A stretch of DNA of 64,000 nucleotides from positions 28,601,987 to 28,665,986 of the forward strand of contig NC_132880.1 in the NCBI RefSeq assembly GCF_030463535.1. Direction: 5' to 3'. A model generated the notes under the pieces. It did not search any database. It was given only the letters and a program-made list of their open reading frames with translations, and was not told the DNA's origin. Origin of the DNA: Salminus brasiliensis. Taxonomy: Eukaryota > Chordata > Actinopteri > Characiformes > Bryconidae. The position numbers and the translations under genes are program-made. This document shows, in pieces, positions 33,480 through 47,339 of the stretch; position 1 is the first letter of the stretch; the number at the start of each line of letters is the position of its first letter.

Positions 33480-34103
33480 GTAAAATGCTGTTTATGGTTT
33501 ACACCAAATATGTCCTCTGTTACTGATTCAAATGATTCAACTTTTGTCTTGCTCAGATTTTTTTTTCTGACAGCAAGGGTTTCCTCTTTGCACACCTCCC
33601 ATGAAAATCAAATGTGTGTGGTCTCTTTCTGATGGTAGACTCTGTAATTTGCCTTCAGCTATGGCTAGAGCTACCTGTAGATCCTATGATGACAGTTAGG
33701 ATTGGTGGAGATGCATTTGGTGGTCTGCTGTTGGACTGAACTTGCTAGGATGGCCTGACTTGGCCGCGTTGGCAGTTATTTGCCACATAGTGAAACAGCT
33801 GATTTTTTGAGTGTGTTCTGAGATTTTTTTAAATCCCTTCCCAGACTCATCTGCATCTACAACCTTCTTTCCGAAGGTATCAGAGAGCTTTATCTCACCA
33901 TGGTAATAACACTCACTTTACCTTTTTCTATCATTAGCAAACAAACATAATGTCTGAGGTTTAAATAAGACAGGCTCCTCCAGAATCCCCTCTAATGATG
34001 TTCTAATCACCTGCAGATGATGTTCTGCACCTGATTCTAATTTTAGACATTTGAAGCAGAAATAAATGGGGTGTATTAACTTTTTCACACGACTGTACAT
34101 AGT
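33480..34103 (-). mobile_element. Tc1-like relic, minus orientation
   Basis: Read on the minus strand it begins tacagtcgtgtgaaaaagtt, a known type of fish Tc1 terminus. It ends in decayed transposase sequence near 33545–33600, whose translation resembles the 'RKPLLSKKNI..R..FA' part of the Tc1 catalytic domain. No intact frame remains. Confidence 0.6.
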
Positions 34104-35430
34104 TATATTTTTGTTTATTTTGTTTTTGTTTCATTCACTTAGTTTATTTATATTTTTCTTAAGCTGCAATTTCTTTTGTCACCAAATTTAGCCGTAAGGT
34201 AGATCCAGTCTTGCTCTTACAGTATATAGCCCAATGACTGGAGACTAGCTAGAAGACTAATCTACCTACTACCTACTATCTAACTGACTAGAATCAATCA
34301 TGGTCTCAATTAATAACAGTCACATCAAAACAAATAATAGTAAACACATCAGGAGAAAGTGGGACATAGACACCTCAATAAAGCATCCAATAAACAAAAG
34401 CAAAGGCTAATTAATGCTAAACCCATAGCCATTACAGCTCAGCAAAGGGTTATGGCTATATACACCGCTCAATCGTCTCAATATCAAGCAAAAAAATGGT
34501 TAATAAATGTTTGAGGCCTGTGAAAGTCTCACCATGTCACATAGAACTGCTTTTTTTCTAGTGAAGAAAGAAAGCACAGATGCTCCTTTGTGACTGCTGT
34601 TTTGTTGACAGGCCTGAGTCCATATTCACACTGAATTTTCATTAAAATCTCCCCCATCTTGTGTTCCTCTCCAGGGACCGAGGTGATCTGCACAAAGTGT
34701 CTTTCTTCATTTTGAATGCAACTCTGATAGGCTTGCAATGAAAGGCCATTTCAAGGTGCCCAACTGCCGTTCGGTGCATTGGCATGAAGGAGCAATTCTG
34801 TGTTTATGAATATTCATGTGTGTTTCCAAATTAATCTATTAAGCCTGGAAAAATAACATAATTAGCAGTTGTCAGTTACATCTGCATGCATTGCTCCTGT
34901 TCTGTGATAGGGAATGTGTCAGTGAACCCAGTGTCCAGGGCTTTAACCGCAGAAACCCCAATGAACTTTTTAGAAGAACTGATTTGGTGATTTGGAATTT
35001 TGGACCTAAGACACCATAGACATAGAACTTGCACATGCAAATGCACGTGTTTCATATCATTGCTGTCAGACATTGCTCTTTACATTGTGTGAGAATTTCA
35101 TGATGAATGGATCTATGCTCCAAATTGACTCGGCATAAAATCTTTTTACATTGATCTCCATTGAAAGTTTTTTTACTCTCACTGTTGTGGAGGTACAATT
35201 ATGACAGCATCAAATTATCTATATTTTTGTTTGGAATGTTTGTGGTAAGATGTTTATATGTTTTGCACATATACATAATATGTTAAAGTTTGAAGATTAT
35301 TGTCAGATCAAAAGGTTTTTTAAGGCAATAGTTATTAAAGGCAGTTGTTATATATAGAATCATGATAACTGATAACTGAAACTTTCAAAGAGTGAATGCT
35401 TAAATGGTCCTACGTTATAATAGAAAACCT
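34104..35430. other. Intergenic, with a candidate conserved block at 34.7–35.0 kb
   Basis: No gene was seen. The part at about 34740–34960 (aggtgcccaactgccgttcgg; tttatgaatattcatgtgtg; gcctggaaaaataacataatt) is free of the repeats found elsewhere and could be conserved non-coding sequence. Confidence 0.3.
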
Positions 35431-35444
35431 CTTGTTGTACTGCT

Positions 35445-36405
35445 ATTTACAAAAGTTGACACACCCCAGTTTAAATGACATTATATAAAGTGAATGAACC
35501 TTTCGTTAAACCTCAATTTCTATTTATTTGATTAATTTAATATACTGGACAAAACAAAAACTAAAACATGGGCCATATTCTTTGTAAATGCCCCATTATG
35601 TTTTATTTTTTCCATTGGAAAATTCAGTAAATAAACAGTAATTGTCTATTACAATGTTTACACTTACAACATCATCAATACATGCCATTTCAATGCCTAA
35701 ACCTTGTCACGCCTGTACATTGGTTCCACAGAGCACCAATTGGTCTAATAACCTATTTTCAGAACGACATAGATTTGCGACATTGGGTTCTTTCTTACAT
35801 CCCTGTTCGAAGCCTTTCTTGTCCAATTTGTATGTCCAATTTGACTTAATGGCCAACTCTTGGAAAGTTTGAGGTTATGCCAGCTTCTGACATTTCAAAA
35901 TGATTGAGGCCACTGTGGTTCTGGGAACGTTCAAAGCCATAGATACTGTTTCATATCCTTGCCCTGATCCGTGCCTTGCCACAATCTGATCTAAGTGATT
36001 CTTGGATTTCATGGCTTGGTTTTAGCCCACAGTGCAGTGTAAATGGTGGGCCTTAATAGACCCAAGTGTGTGTCTTTCCAAACTATGTTCAATAATTTCA
36101 AATTGCAACAGGTGTTCTAGACACATCTCAAGGATAATTACAGCAAACAGGATGCACCTGACCACAATTTGGTGTGCCACAGCAAAGGGTCTCAATCCTT
36201 TTGTAAATCAAAGAGTTTTTAGTTTTCTCTAATTAATTTCTGAAACTATCTAAAAACATGTTTTTACTTTGTCATTATGGGTAATTAGGTGTAGATTGAT
36301 GGGGAAAAAATGGCAATTATATTCATTTAAAATCCAATCCACAACACAACAAAGTGTGACACAAGTAAAGGGGTCCAGAATACCTGAGTCCACTGTACAA
36401 CTGAA
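35445..36405. mobile_element. Non-autonomous Tc1/mariner-like element
   Basis: The left side has acaaaagttgacacacccc. The right side has tactttgtcattatgggtaat and aaggggtccagaatacctga, matching the well-known ends of a fish Tc1-type repeat. The internal sequence (ttctgggaacgttcaaagcc; tctcaaggataattacagc) is the non-coding body of that family. No transposase frame was found. Confidence 0.65.
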
Positions 36406-37400
36406 AAAATTTGGTATATTTGGTTTGCAGAACTGAGCTGAAATGCTAAAGCATATTAAGCATGCACGCCCAAAGAACCACAAGGTCTCACAAAACATCA
36501 AATATGTAGCTGAAAATGCTGAAAGCCTCCAGTTGTTCACACCCAGTGCTGCAATGTTAAACATGCACACACAGACAATAGCCCTGCTTCAAGGACACGG
36601 GAAGCAGGAACACGCTTAAATAAAATCAGAGAAGAAAATATGCCAGAGAAGAACATGTGCAAGACTGAAATTGAATTGAAGAAAGAAAAAGGGTCGGGCG
36701 AAGAGATTAAAACAACATGAGGGATATATGAGCTGTAATTAGGAGCAGGAGAAAAGTAAAAAGTTAAAGAAATGACACACTGCTGACATGAAAATTAACT
36801 ACAGACATCACTGGAAGTGGAAATTAGCCATGAAAAAGCATAATTAAGACTTAACACTGAAGGACAAAGAAGAAACCATGTGGCCATCAGTGAATTAGAA
36901 TGGGTCAAATTAGTGGTTCAAGTGGAAGTGATGAATTCTTTCATATGAGTGAGAGAAGTAGGCCTAAGTTTTTAAGTTCAGTATAAGGACACATTATTGG
37001 AACTGGCCGACAGACTAGTGGCCTACTAGCCTTAGCCTGACAGGAAGTCACATTTAAGGTCTTAAGAATATTGATCTGTTTGGTTATTAGAACAACAAAA
37101 ACACAGAGAATTGTAAATTCAAAGAAAACCAGTCCTGAACCAATGCAGCTTAAAGCTCAATGGTCATCTTCTACAACCTAGCAAAAATCCATAGCACCAT
37201 GACTCAGTTTATGCATGACAAAAAGGATGAGCGACTGAGCAATAATAATAATAATAAATAAAACATCACTTTAGGTTCGCTAAAGATTTCTCTAGGGTTC
37301 GTTTAAAAACATGCTTGTTAATTAAAGTTTGAAGGGAGAACCTATTTCAAGTTTAAAGAAACATGTATTACAGCACTGTTTTTATATGGGTAAGTGAGGG
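36406..37400. other. Intergenic, nothing recognised
   Basis: Purine-rich, AT-rich sequence with an AAT microsatellite at about 37241–37260. No supported feature. Confidence 0.4.
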
Positions 37401-37411
37401 TATAGACCTCA

Positions 37412-37419
<8 letters not shown>

Positions 37420-37460
<41 letters not shown>
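37420..37460. repeat. (TA)n microsatellite
   Basis: About 20 TA units, self-complementary and therefore able to form a cruciform. Confidence 0.95.
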
Positions 37461-37467
<7 letters not shown>

Positions 37468-37739
37468 TAATTCTCCCAGAAATGTAATAAATGTATGCAC
37501 TTAACTTAATAAACTGATCAAAATTCTCCGTCCAAAATTATACTTTTAGCAACAGTAATTTCAAAATGATGATACGCCTACATCTTCGAAAGCATTCGTG
37601 ACTTGTTTTGATTTGTTTTTTTCTTAATCAAGGAAAGAATACTGCAATTATCTAATTATCTATCTTTAGTATTCAACTTTTCTGTTCCTCCAGACCTTGT
37701 GTTGTTGCCTTTTAGGAATGTACCAAACTGAATGACTGA

Positions 37740-37952
37740 AACTCCAGACCTTATATCTTTTCAGCTTGTTGATCAATTACTTTTGAGGCTGTAAACAAAT
37801 TGTATATGTAAAAAAAAAAAAAAGATTTAAATCTAAGTCTTCACTCCAATCACATCTTGACTGCTTAATTTCAAGTCCTTTTAGGTGGTGTACAGAGACA
37901 AAATTACAAAAAAATGGGTCTCTGTCAGGTTATTTATGGACCTGACTGTTTA
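37740..37952 (+). mobile_element. Tc1-like 3' end
   Basis: It contains gatcaattacttttgaggc, tccaatcacatcttgactgc and ends ttatttatggacctgactg. This is the 3' subterminal region and terminal repeat of the same family as the relics at 5.6 and 15.2 kb. No transposase remains. Confidence 0.75.
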
Positions 37953-37959
37953 ATCAAAA

Positions 37960-39820
37960 TAAGTTTTACAAAATGTAAACATGTTATTTCCATTATAAGC
38001 CAAAATAAAATCATCAGTCACAGTGTCGCAGTAATTTCCATTTAATAGGCTTTAAGGGGACATAGGCTTTCAGTCCCCTTATAAAAGATACAAACTGCAA
38101 AAAGACCTGCAAAAAGAACAATTATAAGAAGTACAATGAAATAAAACATGCATGGCCAGAAACTAAAATAAGTATTCTCATCAGTTCCCTGGAGAGTTCA
38201 GGGCAGGAGAACACACATGTGAGTTACACAAGTGATAGATAGGTAGATGTATATTCATTTTTTTTGTACCAGTTTTCAGGTAAATCCCAATAATCCCAAA
38301 AATCAAGAAGATGGCACAGTTACATATCATCTTAACACCAACACATGACATCTGATTCATTGGGCTTTCTTAGCTTCAGCTGCGAACAAAAAAAAAAAAG
38401 TGTTATTGTGTTATTACATTATCTGTTTGAATAAAACAAAACATGAATAGAATATAAACTAAAGAAAACAGATAATAGATTAGATGGAACACATGTAATA
38501 ATTACATTACCCCACATCCAAATGTCAAACTAGTGCTAAAGACTGTATGATGCAATGAGGCCCGTTCTGTTCGACTGTATAATTACATTCATTGTATTAT
38601 TATAATGATAGTGTAATAATTTAATGATTCATTTTTCACTAGAATGGTATTTCACAACTTCTTCACTTAGCTATTTAATACCTACACAAAGGCAGCTCTT
38701 TCTACCATTAAGTCTTCTCTTCTAAAGAAATAGTGCAGTGAAAAAAAAACACTACAAGCCTTCGTGTCAAGTTAAATGCTAGCTAGATATTAGGAAAGAG
38801 TTATGTTGGCTGTGTTCTGACTGGTCCTACTGCCCTAGTCAGCTCCAGTCCAATGAGAGTTCATGTGAAAAGGTCTCCAGAATATTGATCTGTTATTTGA
38901 AAGAAAATAACTCCTGATCCAGCGCAAACACAGCTTATAGTCCCATAGCTGTTCTTCAAATCCCAGCACAATCTTTAGAAGAGGAAAGATCTGCAGGACC
39001 ATGACCCAGTTAGCTTACGCACTTATGTACACAGATAGGGATCTATCCATTATGCCTTTCTGATAAAGAAGTTTATATTTGAGCCTTGTAAACCATATAT
39101 ATAGATGCTGCTAACTGCAGGGCTGGGTTATTTATCACTATCACTTGGGTAATGTAGTGCATTGTACTGCTTTGTCTTGTTTAATTGGACTGTAATGTGT
39201 AATCTATATCCAGGTCAATTGTCTCCAGTAAATACCGGCCCTGTACCCTCCCTGTACAGGAGAGGTTCTGCAAAGCGCTACTACCGAAAACACTGAAGAA
39301 AGTATCAATTGATTCAGGGAATCCTAGATTTCCTATTACACATTTACATGCTTTTGTAAAGAGGAGGTGTGAGTGTAAAGAATTAAAGACCAACCTTAAT
39401 CAACAAAGAATTTGACTTAATCTTCAAGGTCTGAGCTGATTGGAGGATTTTGTAGAATCATATGTCTAGGCCAAGAATATTTAAATGTGTATGTAGCACT
39501 GGGGCACTGTAGAATATCAATTATCTGTTCCACTAATTGTGTCTTCAGTATCTTAAGAAGGAAAACTTTCAAACACAAAATTTGAAAGAGAAAAAAAATA
39601 CAACATAGTACAATTTTGCCCCTTTCTTCCCAAGTGGACTTTTTGGACCATGCAGACCATTGGTCTACCTACTTCCCAGAGATTTGTCAGCAAGAGCATC
39701 ACATGGCGATTGATGGCAGCCTGAAGATGCAAATGTAAATAAACAAAATTTTTTTAGTTTTTTAGTTTTTTAGTTTTTAAAAAAGGCATCCAGTTTAAAA
39801 TCAATAATCAAAACAACCAT
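37960..39820. other. Intergenic, nothing recognised
   Basis: AT-rich sequence without supported features. A short (TTTTTAG)n tract lies at about 39757–39778, next to the LINE fragment that follows. Confidence 0.4.
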
Positions 39821-39821
39821 G

Positions 39822-40745
39822 ACGATGGTTTACATCGTAGGCAGGGGTCCGTTCCTTGTAGTCTCTCCACTGGCGTTCCACAAGGCTCGGTTTTTGGTCC
39901 TCTTCTTTTCTCACTCTACACTGGCTCTCTTGGTAAAGTGATATCCTCTAACCACTGTTACGCAGATGACACTCAACTCATTTTTTCTTTTCCACCGTCT
40001 GACACACAGGTTTCTACCCACATCTCAGCATGTCTCGCCAACGTCTCTTCTTGGATGGCGGCTCACCACCTCAAACTCAACCCCAGCAAGACAGAGCTGC
40101 TGTACATCCCGGGAACTGCTGGACTTCACAATGATCTTGCCATTTCCTTGCATTTCCTTCTGACTCTCTTCTGGCTGGTCTCCCTTTACGCACCATCAGG
40201 CCCCTACAACTTATCCAGAATGCAGCAGCACGGGTCGTCTTCAACGTTTCTAAATTCAGCCATGTCACTCTGCTGCGTTCTCTTTACTGGCTTCCTGTAG
40301 CTGCTTCCCACATCAGATTTAAAACCCTGACGCTGGCCTACAAAGCCAAGAACGGACCAGCCCCTCCGTACTTGATGGCAATGGTCAAAAGCCGATCCGC
40401 ACCAAGAGCCCTTCCAGCTTCAAGTATGGCTCGGCTCGACCCGTCATCCCTCAAAAACCTGCGGAAGACAAGCGTCCAGGCTTTTTTCTGTCCTGGCACC
40501 AAAATGGTGGAACAAACTTCCCCTGGGTGTCCGAACAGCAGAGTTGCTCGCTGTCTTTAAACGCAGACTGAAGACCCACCTCTTCCAAGAGTACTTGAAC
40601 GAATGGTAGAGTACTATGGTCTCCATACTGACTTTAGTGATGTTTAGTGATGTCTAAACTTAGTTTAGAGGCATCTTTGAATTTTTTGTCTATTCAAACG
40701 TATGTAAATGTAAAATGTGGTAAAAATAAAGTCTTTGAACACTGT
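39822..40745 (+). pseudogene. L2/CR1-type LINE, truncated ORF2 and 3' end
   Basis: A reverse-transcriptase fragment with the motifs [13 protein letters not shown] (about 39873 on), the catalytic YADDTQL (from about 39958) and [12 protein letters not shown]. The sequence then skips, near 40145–40165, to the C-terminal segment ([49 protein letters not shown]), so an internal part is missing. Frameshifts follow. The 3' end has taaaaataaagtctttg near 40722. It is 5'-truncated and inactive. The YADDTQL and LYWLPV..RI.FK signatures fit the L2/CR1 group. Confidence 0.85.
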
Positions 40746-43300
40746 AAGACATATGAGTTGAAGTGAAGGGAGATGATTTGGTCATATAGGTTATTAAGGA
40801 TGTGTTGGTAAATTGACTTGGTAAATGACTATTAAATGACTAATATTCCCTCCTACTCTCACACTTTTCACATTTCCACAGTCCTACAACTCAGGCCTAC
40901 TTGAAGCCCCCCTGGCCTAAACATCCTAACCAGGGCAGACACCCCAGTACCCTCTTTTTTGAAATCCAAAATATGATCACTATACCTTTGAGGGTACATT
41001 TACAGTGTTTGTACCATGCTGAACAAAAATGTACTGTACAGTGTCTTCTTTCCCGAGACTGTGTGACGTACAGTGGAACAAAAAAACAATTCATTACGTC
41101 CATTGTTTCATGTTAGATAACTACAAACGGAACAGACAGCCTGGTCTCCATAGTCTGTGCCATTTCTCAGTGTGACTGAAATTCTGACTGGCACTTCACA
41201 TCTGCAGAGATTAATTACCTCTCTGTCCACCTGAGAGAAGTTTGTATTCACATTCGAGTTTGATCACAGCATGACTGCAACCGTGCTGAGAATTCCATAA
41301 TAAGCTCCTGCTCTTTTTATTGCCTTCTTCCACCTCACATGACAAACACGCACATACACAAAGCAGGAAAACGAGACCACTGCGGATAGTCAGTGTCTGA
41401 CAGCACTGCACAACAGGGAAATATCACAGCACAGCACCACTGCAAAAGAAGAACCTGGACATGAAATGAGATAAAGTGTAATACAGCTAAATTGTACTAA
41501 AACTCCATTTTGAAAGAATTAGTGCCTTAAAGCTGGTGTTGTGAACAATTACAATATTACAAACAGGAAATAAGCAATAAGCTTAATGACTTTTTGTAAT
41601 AATGTGGCACCCGTTGACTTTTTTGTCAACAGGATTAAAAAACAAACCTTTTTTTGTTCATAAGTGATGCACAGAGATGAATGAGAAAAAAGAGAATGTA
41701 TTTAAAGGAGTGTTAGTCAATGTACTCTCCCTTTTCTTACTTATATAAACATGTGAAATATGTTAAAGATAATCAAATGTTGATGATTTTAGCAATAGCG
41801 CCTGAGAATAGCTGTTTGAAAACTAGAGCTTCAGTTTGGCTCCTCATCCATGGTTAAATTGATCTCCTGTCAGTCACTTTATGAGGCATTCCTTATTGCC
41901 CATTACACCAACCCCATTGGTCAGTGTCCTATACTGCTGTGGGTAACAAAACCTGCTGTGCTACCAAAAAACTTGCTAAAAGTGCTAAAACAATTAAACT
42001 CTGGTAATCTGTAAAATTCATCTGTAAAAATGATTTGAGTGCCAGTCTTTACATAATTAATTGAGTAGTTCAATTAATTAACTTAAGCACTTAGAGAGCT
42101 GAGTAAAGTAAAGCTTTCTTCAGGAACAAAATGTGTAATACTGGTCAGCTGCAGCTAATAATGCTAACCAACTAACTCAGGTAGTGACTGAAACTCATGG
42201 GAGCTCATTACAAATAACTATCGGCCAGCAAATACACTTGTCCATGCTCACAGCTGTTCATCTGATTACAAGCAGATGAAGGGGTGTTTATAGGTTTATA
42301 ATTTTACAATCAAGGAGATAAATGTCATAGTGAGCAATACCACATTTCAGGGTAAAAATGAACAACAATATAATGCTCAGACATGGGAGTTTGATCCACT
42401 CTCTGGTCAAACGACACTTATATACAAAGAAAATTGCGTGGGATGTATAATTAGACAATAAGGGCCCTATCTTACACCCTGTGCATCTCAAAGCTCATTG
42501 CTATCTTACACCCCACCAACAGTCACGTTTAAATAGCAACAGTGCTTACGAGTATATCTACGCCGATTGGAGTGGTTGTCTCAAAATGAAGTGTATTCAG
42601 GTACATTTCTGGCGTATTTATATCTTGGCAATGGAAAACACAGGTGCCCCACTGACTGAAAGCAACCTAGGCAGACATCAACAGTCGATCATTGCCATCT
42701 TAATATATATATATATATATATATAATGCTTGCTGTGCGCCATTGGCACGCTGCTTGGTTTACACGTTGCTCCCAAAACACACCTATGATTAATTAAGAG
42801 ACTTAGTACATGCCTTTTCCACATTTCAAGCCACGCAAGGTGTACTTCTCCCGTTGTTATGATAGCAAAGACACCATGACACCATGTCCTAAATCAAGCT
42901 AAATAGGGCCATAAGTCTCTTTGAAAAAGAGGTTTTAGAGATTTCAGAGACATGCTTTGTGTTCGGGAATGAAAGCCGGATCCAATGGATCCAGTGTTGT
43001 TGTGTTCACCTTACAACTCACTCATAACTTAACTGCTAGAGGTTATTGGTTGTTTCTTGAATCTTGAAGCTCCTTTAATGCAAAAACCTGCCAGCTTTCC
43101 CATACAACATTTTGCACACTATATTGCACCCTGTATTACTGCTAATGGCAGTTTTCAGTGTGTGCGATGACATGAGTGTTTTTGTTTTTTCACACTAGAC
43201 TCAGCTTATGAAGGGTTTTATAATTGCCTGAGAAGTTGAGTCAGGTGTGTATCAGCAGGAAAAACACAAACCTACACAGAGTATCAGGTTCCAGGACTGA
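40746..43300. other. Intergenic, with a (TA)n microsatellite
   Basis: No gene was seen. A (TA)n tract lies at 42703–42724. Short open frames such as 42481–42726 end in the microsatellite and are not credible. Confidence 0.4.
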
Positions 43301-43319
43301 GACTGAGAACTACACAGTT

Positions 43320-43400
43320 AAAGCTGTGGACTTTGTTGGAATGATGCCATGGAATAACCACTTTTGGGTCCATAAAGAACTTGTGAACCAGTGATTTGAT
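43320..43400 (+). repeat. Short dispersed repeat ('ataaccactttt' family)
   Basis: It contains ccatggaataaccacttttggg and tccataaagaac, closely matching 58.95–59.0 kb (ccatagaataaccactttta, tccatgaagaacc). Confidence 0.55.
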
Positions 43401-43552
43401 AGCAGACCATCCTGTCATCCCACAATAATTATCCCAGGCAGCTGGTTATGTTAGCTTTAATAGACTCGTGCTTATCTGTTGTCATGGCTCAGATGACCCT
43501 GCATGATACTGATGAGAAGGAACACCACTGCTATTCCAATAATGTCAAAATC

Positions 43553-43645
43553 ATTGGGTGGCAGCCGTGGCCTAAAGGTTACAGAAGCTTGAGGCTTGAG
43601 ACCAGAAGTTTATTGATTCAGTCCCCAGGACTGGCATGACACCTA
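43553..43645 (+). mobile_element. tRNA-derived SINE head
   Basis: It reads attgggtggcagccgtggcc and taaaggttacagaag (A-box region), then ttgattcagtccccaggac (B-box region, degenerate). This is a typical fish tRNA-SINE 5' head, and the body is decayed. Confidence 0.65.
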
Positions 43646-46600
43646 ACCTTACTGTCTTGATCATTGTATGACCCTTCCTCCGCATTTCCTTCCTCAACAT
43701 ACAAAGACAAAAAGCCTCTAATTGACTCCATTCTCTCAATCCCAATGTTCACTAAGCCCCACCTTCTCACACTTGTGGACTCCCAAAAATGCAGTGTTCA
43801 GGTGTGCTAAAAATATGTGGCAATTTTCTATTACACACATTTCTTTTAATGTAAGAATATGTTGGTATTTATTATTGTCTGAATTGTGGGATGTAAAAAG
43901 CCAAGGAATCTCAGGAGTGAATGGATGGATTAAAGAATCATTTGGTAAATGAGGTCCAAGTATAAAGAACATTTTTTTACGCATTATTTAACTTATAGTT
44001 AAAAACATTTGTAAGAACCATACATCCCAGCTAATAAACATTCAGGAACAATTCAATTTAAAAATTCCACATTGTAACTTATAACCTTTGTATTGTTGAA
44101 GTTGAGTCTCAGTCTGACTTTTTTTTATTTTAGCATCAGTGAAGTACAAACCACAACTATAAACATAGCCATAGCCATAACTATCATACATACAATATTA
44201 TTGCAGTGCTACTACAATCCTCACGCATTGTGTAAATTGCTAGTTCGGATAATATCTGCCAAGGACCAAGATCGAATCGGAGCTGCAATTGCTTGAAGCT
44301 GCAAAATGCAAAATCTTTTATCTGGAGGGAGTGGGTTGAAGTAAAGAGCTTGCTGATGCCTATATGTGGACACTAAAGCAGTGAACAGAGGGAGGGGCAA
44401 CTCATATTGCCCACGGCTCTTCACTCTGGGATGATGATGAGGGAAGTGTGTGGAATCCTAAGCAGGAGCACTTCATTGATCAGTTTAGGAGGTCCAAGAA
44501 CAGACAATTTCAGCTGACTAGCAGCCCAATCTGGTGTACAGTGATTTAGTACTGTTTTAGTACAGTTTAAAAACTGACTAAAAATTGCTTTTTAAAAGTG
44601 TTCTTGATTGTCCTCGTTTCTGAAAAAATGCATAAGAACGGGAAAAACGGATTCTTTAAAGACTTTAAATGCTTTTTATTTTCATTTTCTTCCTTAATTA
44701 TTTAACATGAGTGTACAAAAGAAAACCAGTAATCATTTTCTTCCATCACTACCTTTAAAGGGGCCTATTTACTACTTTTCTCTTATTTCTACCAGAAGAC
44801 TCTGGAGACATTACAGCAGTATCTTGACAAATAATAAGATAAGAACAATGTTAGCAAGTTAAAACTTTGTTGATAGGTAAAATCTTTAGCACAGGCCCCG
44901 TCGTCAGCCCAGGTCTTGCAACATAAAATTATTTCAGTTTTTATTTTTATTTCATTATTTCAATATGGGCTCCTTAAATTTGAATGTATATTATTGTAAT
45001 GCCCTTCTAATTGCATTTTATTGATTGTTTCACCTTGAAATATTCTCACAATGTAGAGGACAGGTGATGATTTCAAATAAAAATATGGCACAGTGATTGT
45101 TTTTGCTTCACTTCATCTTAAATGTAGGCCAAATCAACTCTTTTTTGAATAAACATTATAAGGACTCCACCTGTATGAAGTTAAAAATTCAGGGGGGAGC
45201 TAATTTCAGTAGGAGTGCAATTTAAAGCATCACAGCGACGAAAAAGCAGCGCTTCTATTTTCACAGCTGCACAGAGACAGACATGCTATCTATTTAAGCA
45301 CATTCCAATTTACCCGCCTAATTTGTTCGGATTTTTCTTACACGGGTTTATGGTGAGTTGGTTCATCGGGAACATTCCGATATGCGTTAAGTGTGTGTGC
45401 ATGCGTGAGTAGGTGGGTGGATGATTGGTGAGTTTAGGGGGATTGTATATATGTGTGTGTGTGTATGAGGGTCATAGGCAAACCCAGTCATTAAGGAACT
45501 GATGAACGGCCTATCCTGCAGTTCGTATGGACAACAAGAAGAGGGCAAATTAAAGCTTTTATTTCCAAACAGACAGGAGCTGTTATTATCCAGTCAGATT
45601 CCCAGCTGGTGACCATGTGACCAACACACAGAATGTGACAAAGAGGCTCCCAGAATAGCACGTATCACCATGCCATTGGGATCACCCATTCACAGAGTTT
45701 TTAGGTAACCTCTCCAAGTAGCAGATAGATAACATGGTTTGTCTTACACAGATTGGAATGTTATGGCAGTGGAGCAACACTCGTTCCCTCAGGCTAACGT
45801 GTTTCTAATCCAGCTCACAATGTGTGCTCTGAATAAGACCTTCTCTCACTGGTCAGGAGATGCAGAATGGTCAGCAAAGTGTTTAAAATGTGTCTTCATA
45901 TTCATACAGGTTGAGGATCATAATGTGTATTTGAAACCCCTCCTTTCCCACCAGCCATTCTTGATTGGATGTTGTTGGGTGAACACGTTACTGCTGTCCT
46001 GAAAATACACCACGGCCTATATAAGACCTGGACACTTGTGGTCATGTGGTCAGAAATGAATGAGGTAAAGAGAGGGATGATAAACTGAGCAGCAGCAGCA
46101 GATTGACTACAGCCGTTAATTGTACACTTTTATAGTGTGCAATTGCAAAGGTACTGTATAAAGATTTTAGTGTGCACAGAAGCAGGTGGAGGTCATAAAG
46201 TTGCCAATGAGTGAAGTTAGGATAATGTGTACATAAAAATGTATTGAGTATTTTGGCAGAATTGTTAGAGTTGTGGGGCCTAATGAAATGTCTTTTCATG
46301 GGGCCCAAAAAAAAAATGTCTGGCAGCGCCCCTTGGAAGGGGGTTCCAATATAGGGACCTTTGAGTGGAAGCCCAAGGTAGGAGCTTCTTGTTAAAAGCC
46401 GTTAAAAAAAAGAGAAGTGCCAAAAGCTTGCACTTTATCACTGAAATGTTGAGCGAAACACATAGACAGCTTTAACTGCATGCATGGCACCTACTTCTGT
46501 TTTTATTTTTTATTTAGTGTAGTGTTTATATAGTGTGGTAGGAAAGCTTCCATTGATCACTTCAACCAAGGATTTGAGCAGGCAGTGCTTGTCATAGCAC

Positions 46601-46855
46601 TCACTTCAAAATCTCTCCCTAAAATCAGCTGTCATTTCCAGTGAAGGGCTTTGAATTCTCATCGTTTTTTTTAAAGGGCCCACCCTTGCTCTTTTTGTTC
46701 TGTTTGATGAGAACCTGACACTTTAGTTCAGCCAGCTGACAAGGCCTTCCTGTTGTCTTCATGATGTTCACTGGGTTAAGACAAAATACGTCAGTGTGTG
46801 TAGAAGAGAGAGGATTCTGATAAATGCAAAAGTAGCTATTCTCTTCAGTCAGGCA
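43646..46855. other. Intergenic, nothing recognised
   Basis: AT-rich sequence with scattered short open frames and no family match. A short (TG)n tract occurs near 45450–45465. No RNA gene or repeat was recognised. Confidence 0.4.
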
Positions 46856-46859
46856 TCAA

Positions 46860-47096
46860 ACCGGAGAAAAAGCCCACGTCTTTTGTCTCCGCCACATCAA
46901 GCATTAAAGCCGTGCCGACGTGGATGTAAGTGAAATTTCTGTAAGTAATGCTTGTTGTAAGACGCGTGTGCTGCGAGTCACGGGGACGACTGGGTCAGTG
47001 TAACATTTAATGCGGTTTACTTCTACAATTTCAGTCTTGGGGCTGGAGCTTTTAGACGAGTGTGTTTCGGGCAAGTTGCCAGGTTGGAGCTGACAG
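46860..47096 (+). other. Possible spliced non-coding transcript segment
   Basis: A CpG-containing patch in AT-rich surroundings with well-formed splice signals. There is a donor-like GGAT|gtaagtg at 46925–46926, an acceptor-like ttctacaatttcag ending at 47034, and a donor-like GACAG|gtaatg at 47096–47097. This would give a 109 bp intron and a 62 bp exon. The exon has no convincing coding frame. The signals may be chance. Confidence 0.2.
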
Positions 47097-47339
47097 GTAA
47101 TGATATTTTCCTGGTAAAGAACTCAGTTAATGGGTATTTTAGGCTGCAGTGTGTGAGTCAACACCATACATTTGAAAAATGACCCCAGTGTTTCCCATAT
47201 ACCTGATTCAATGGCCATGATTAATCTAATCACTACTGTGTAGTTTTCTGAAATCACTGAATTTATTAAATATTAGATCTGTAACTGTCTTAAATTATAT
47301 TGGTTTAAGCTGCTTTGGTACAAAAACAACATATCATTG

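Noticed and set aside
39938..40560. Host gene with reverse-transcriptase domain
   Set aside because: It is a 5'-truncated, internally deleted LINE with frameshifts, not a host gene.
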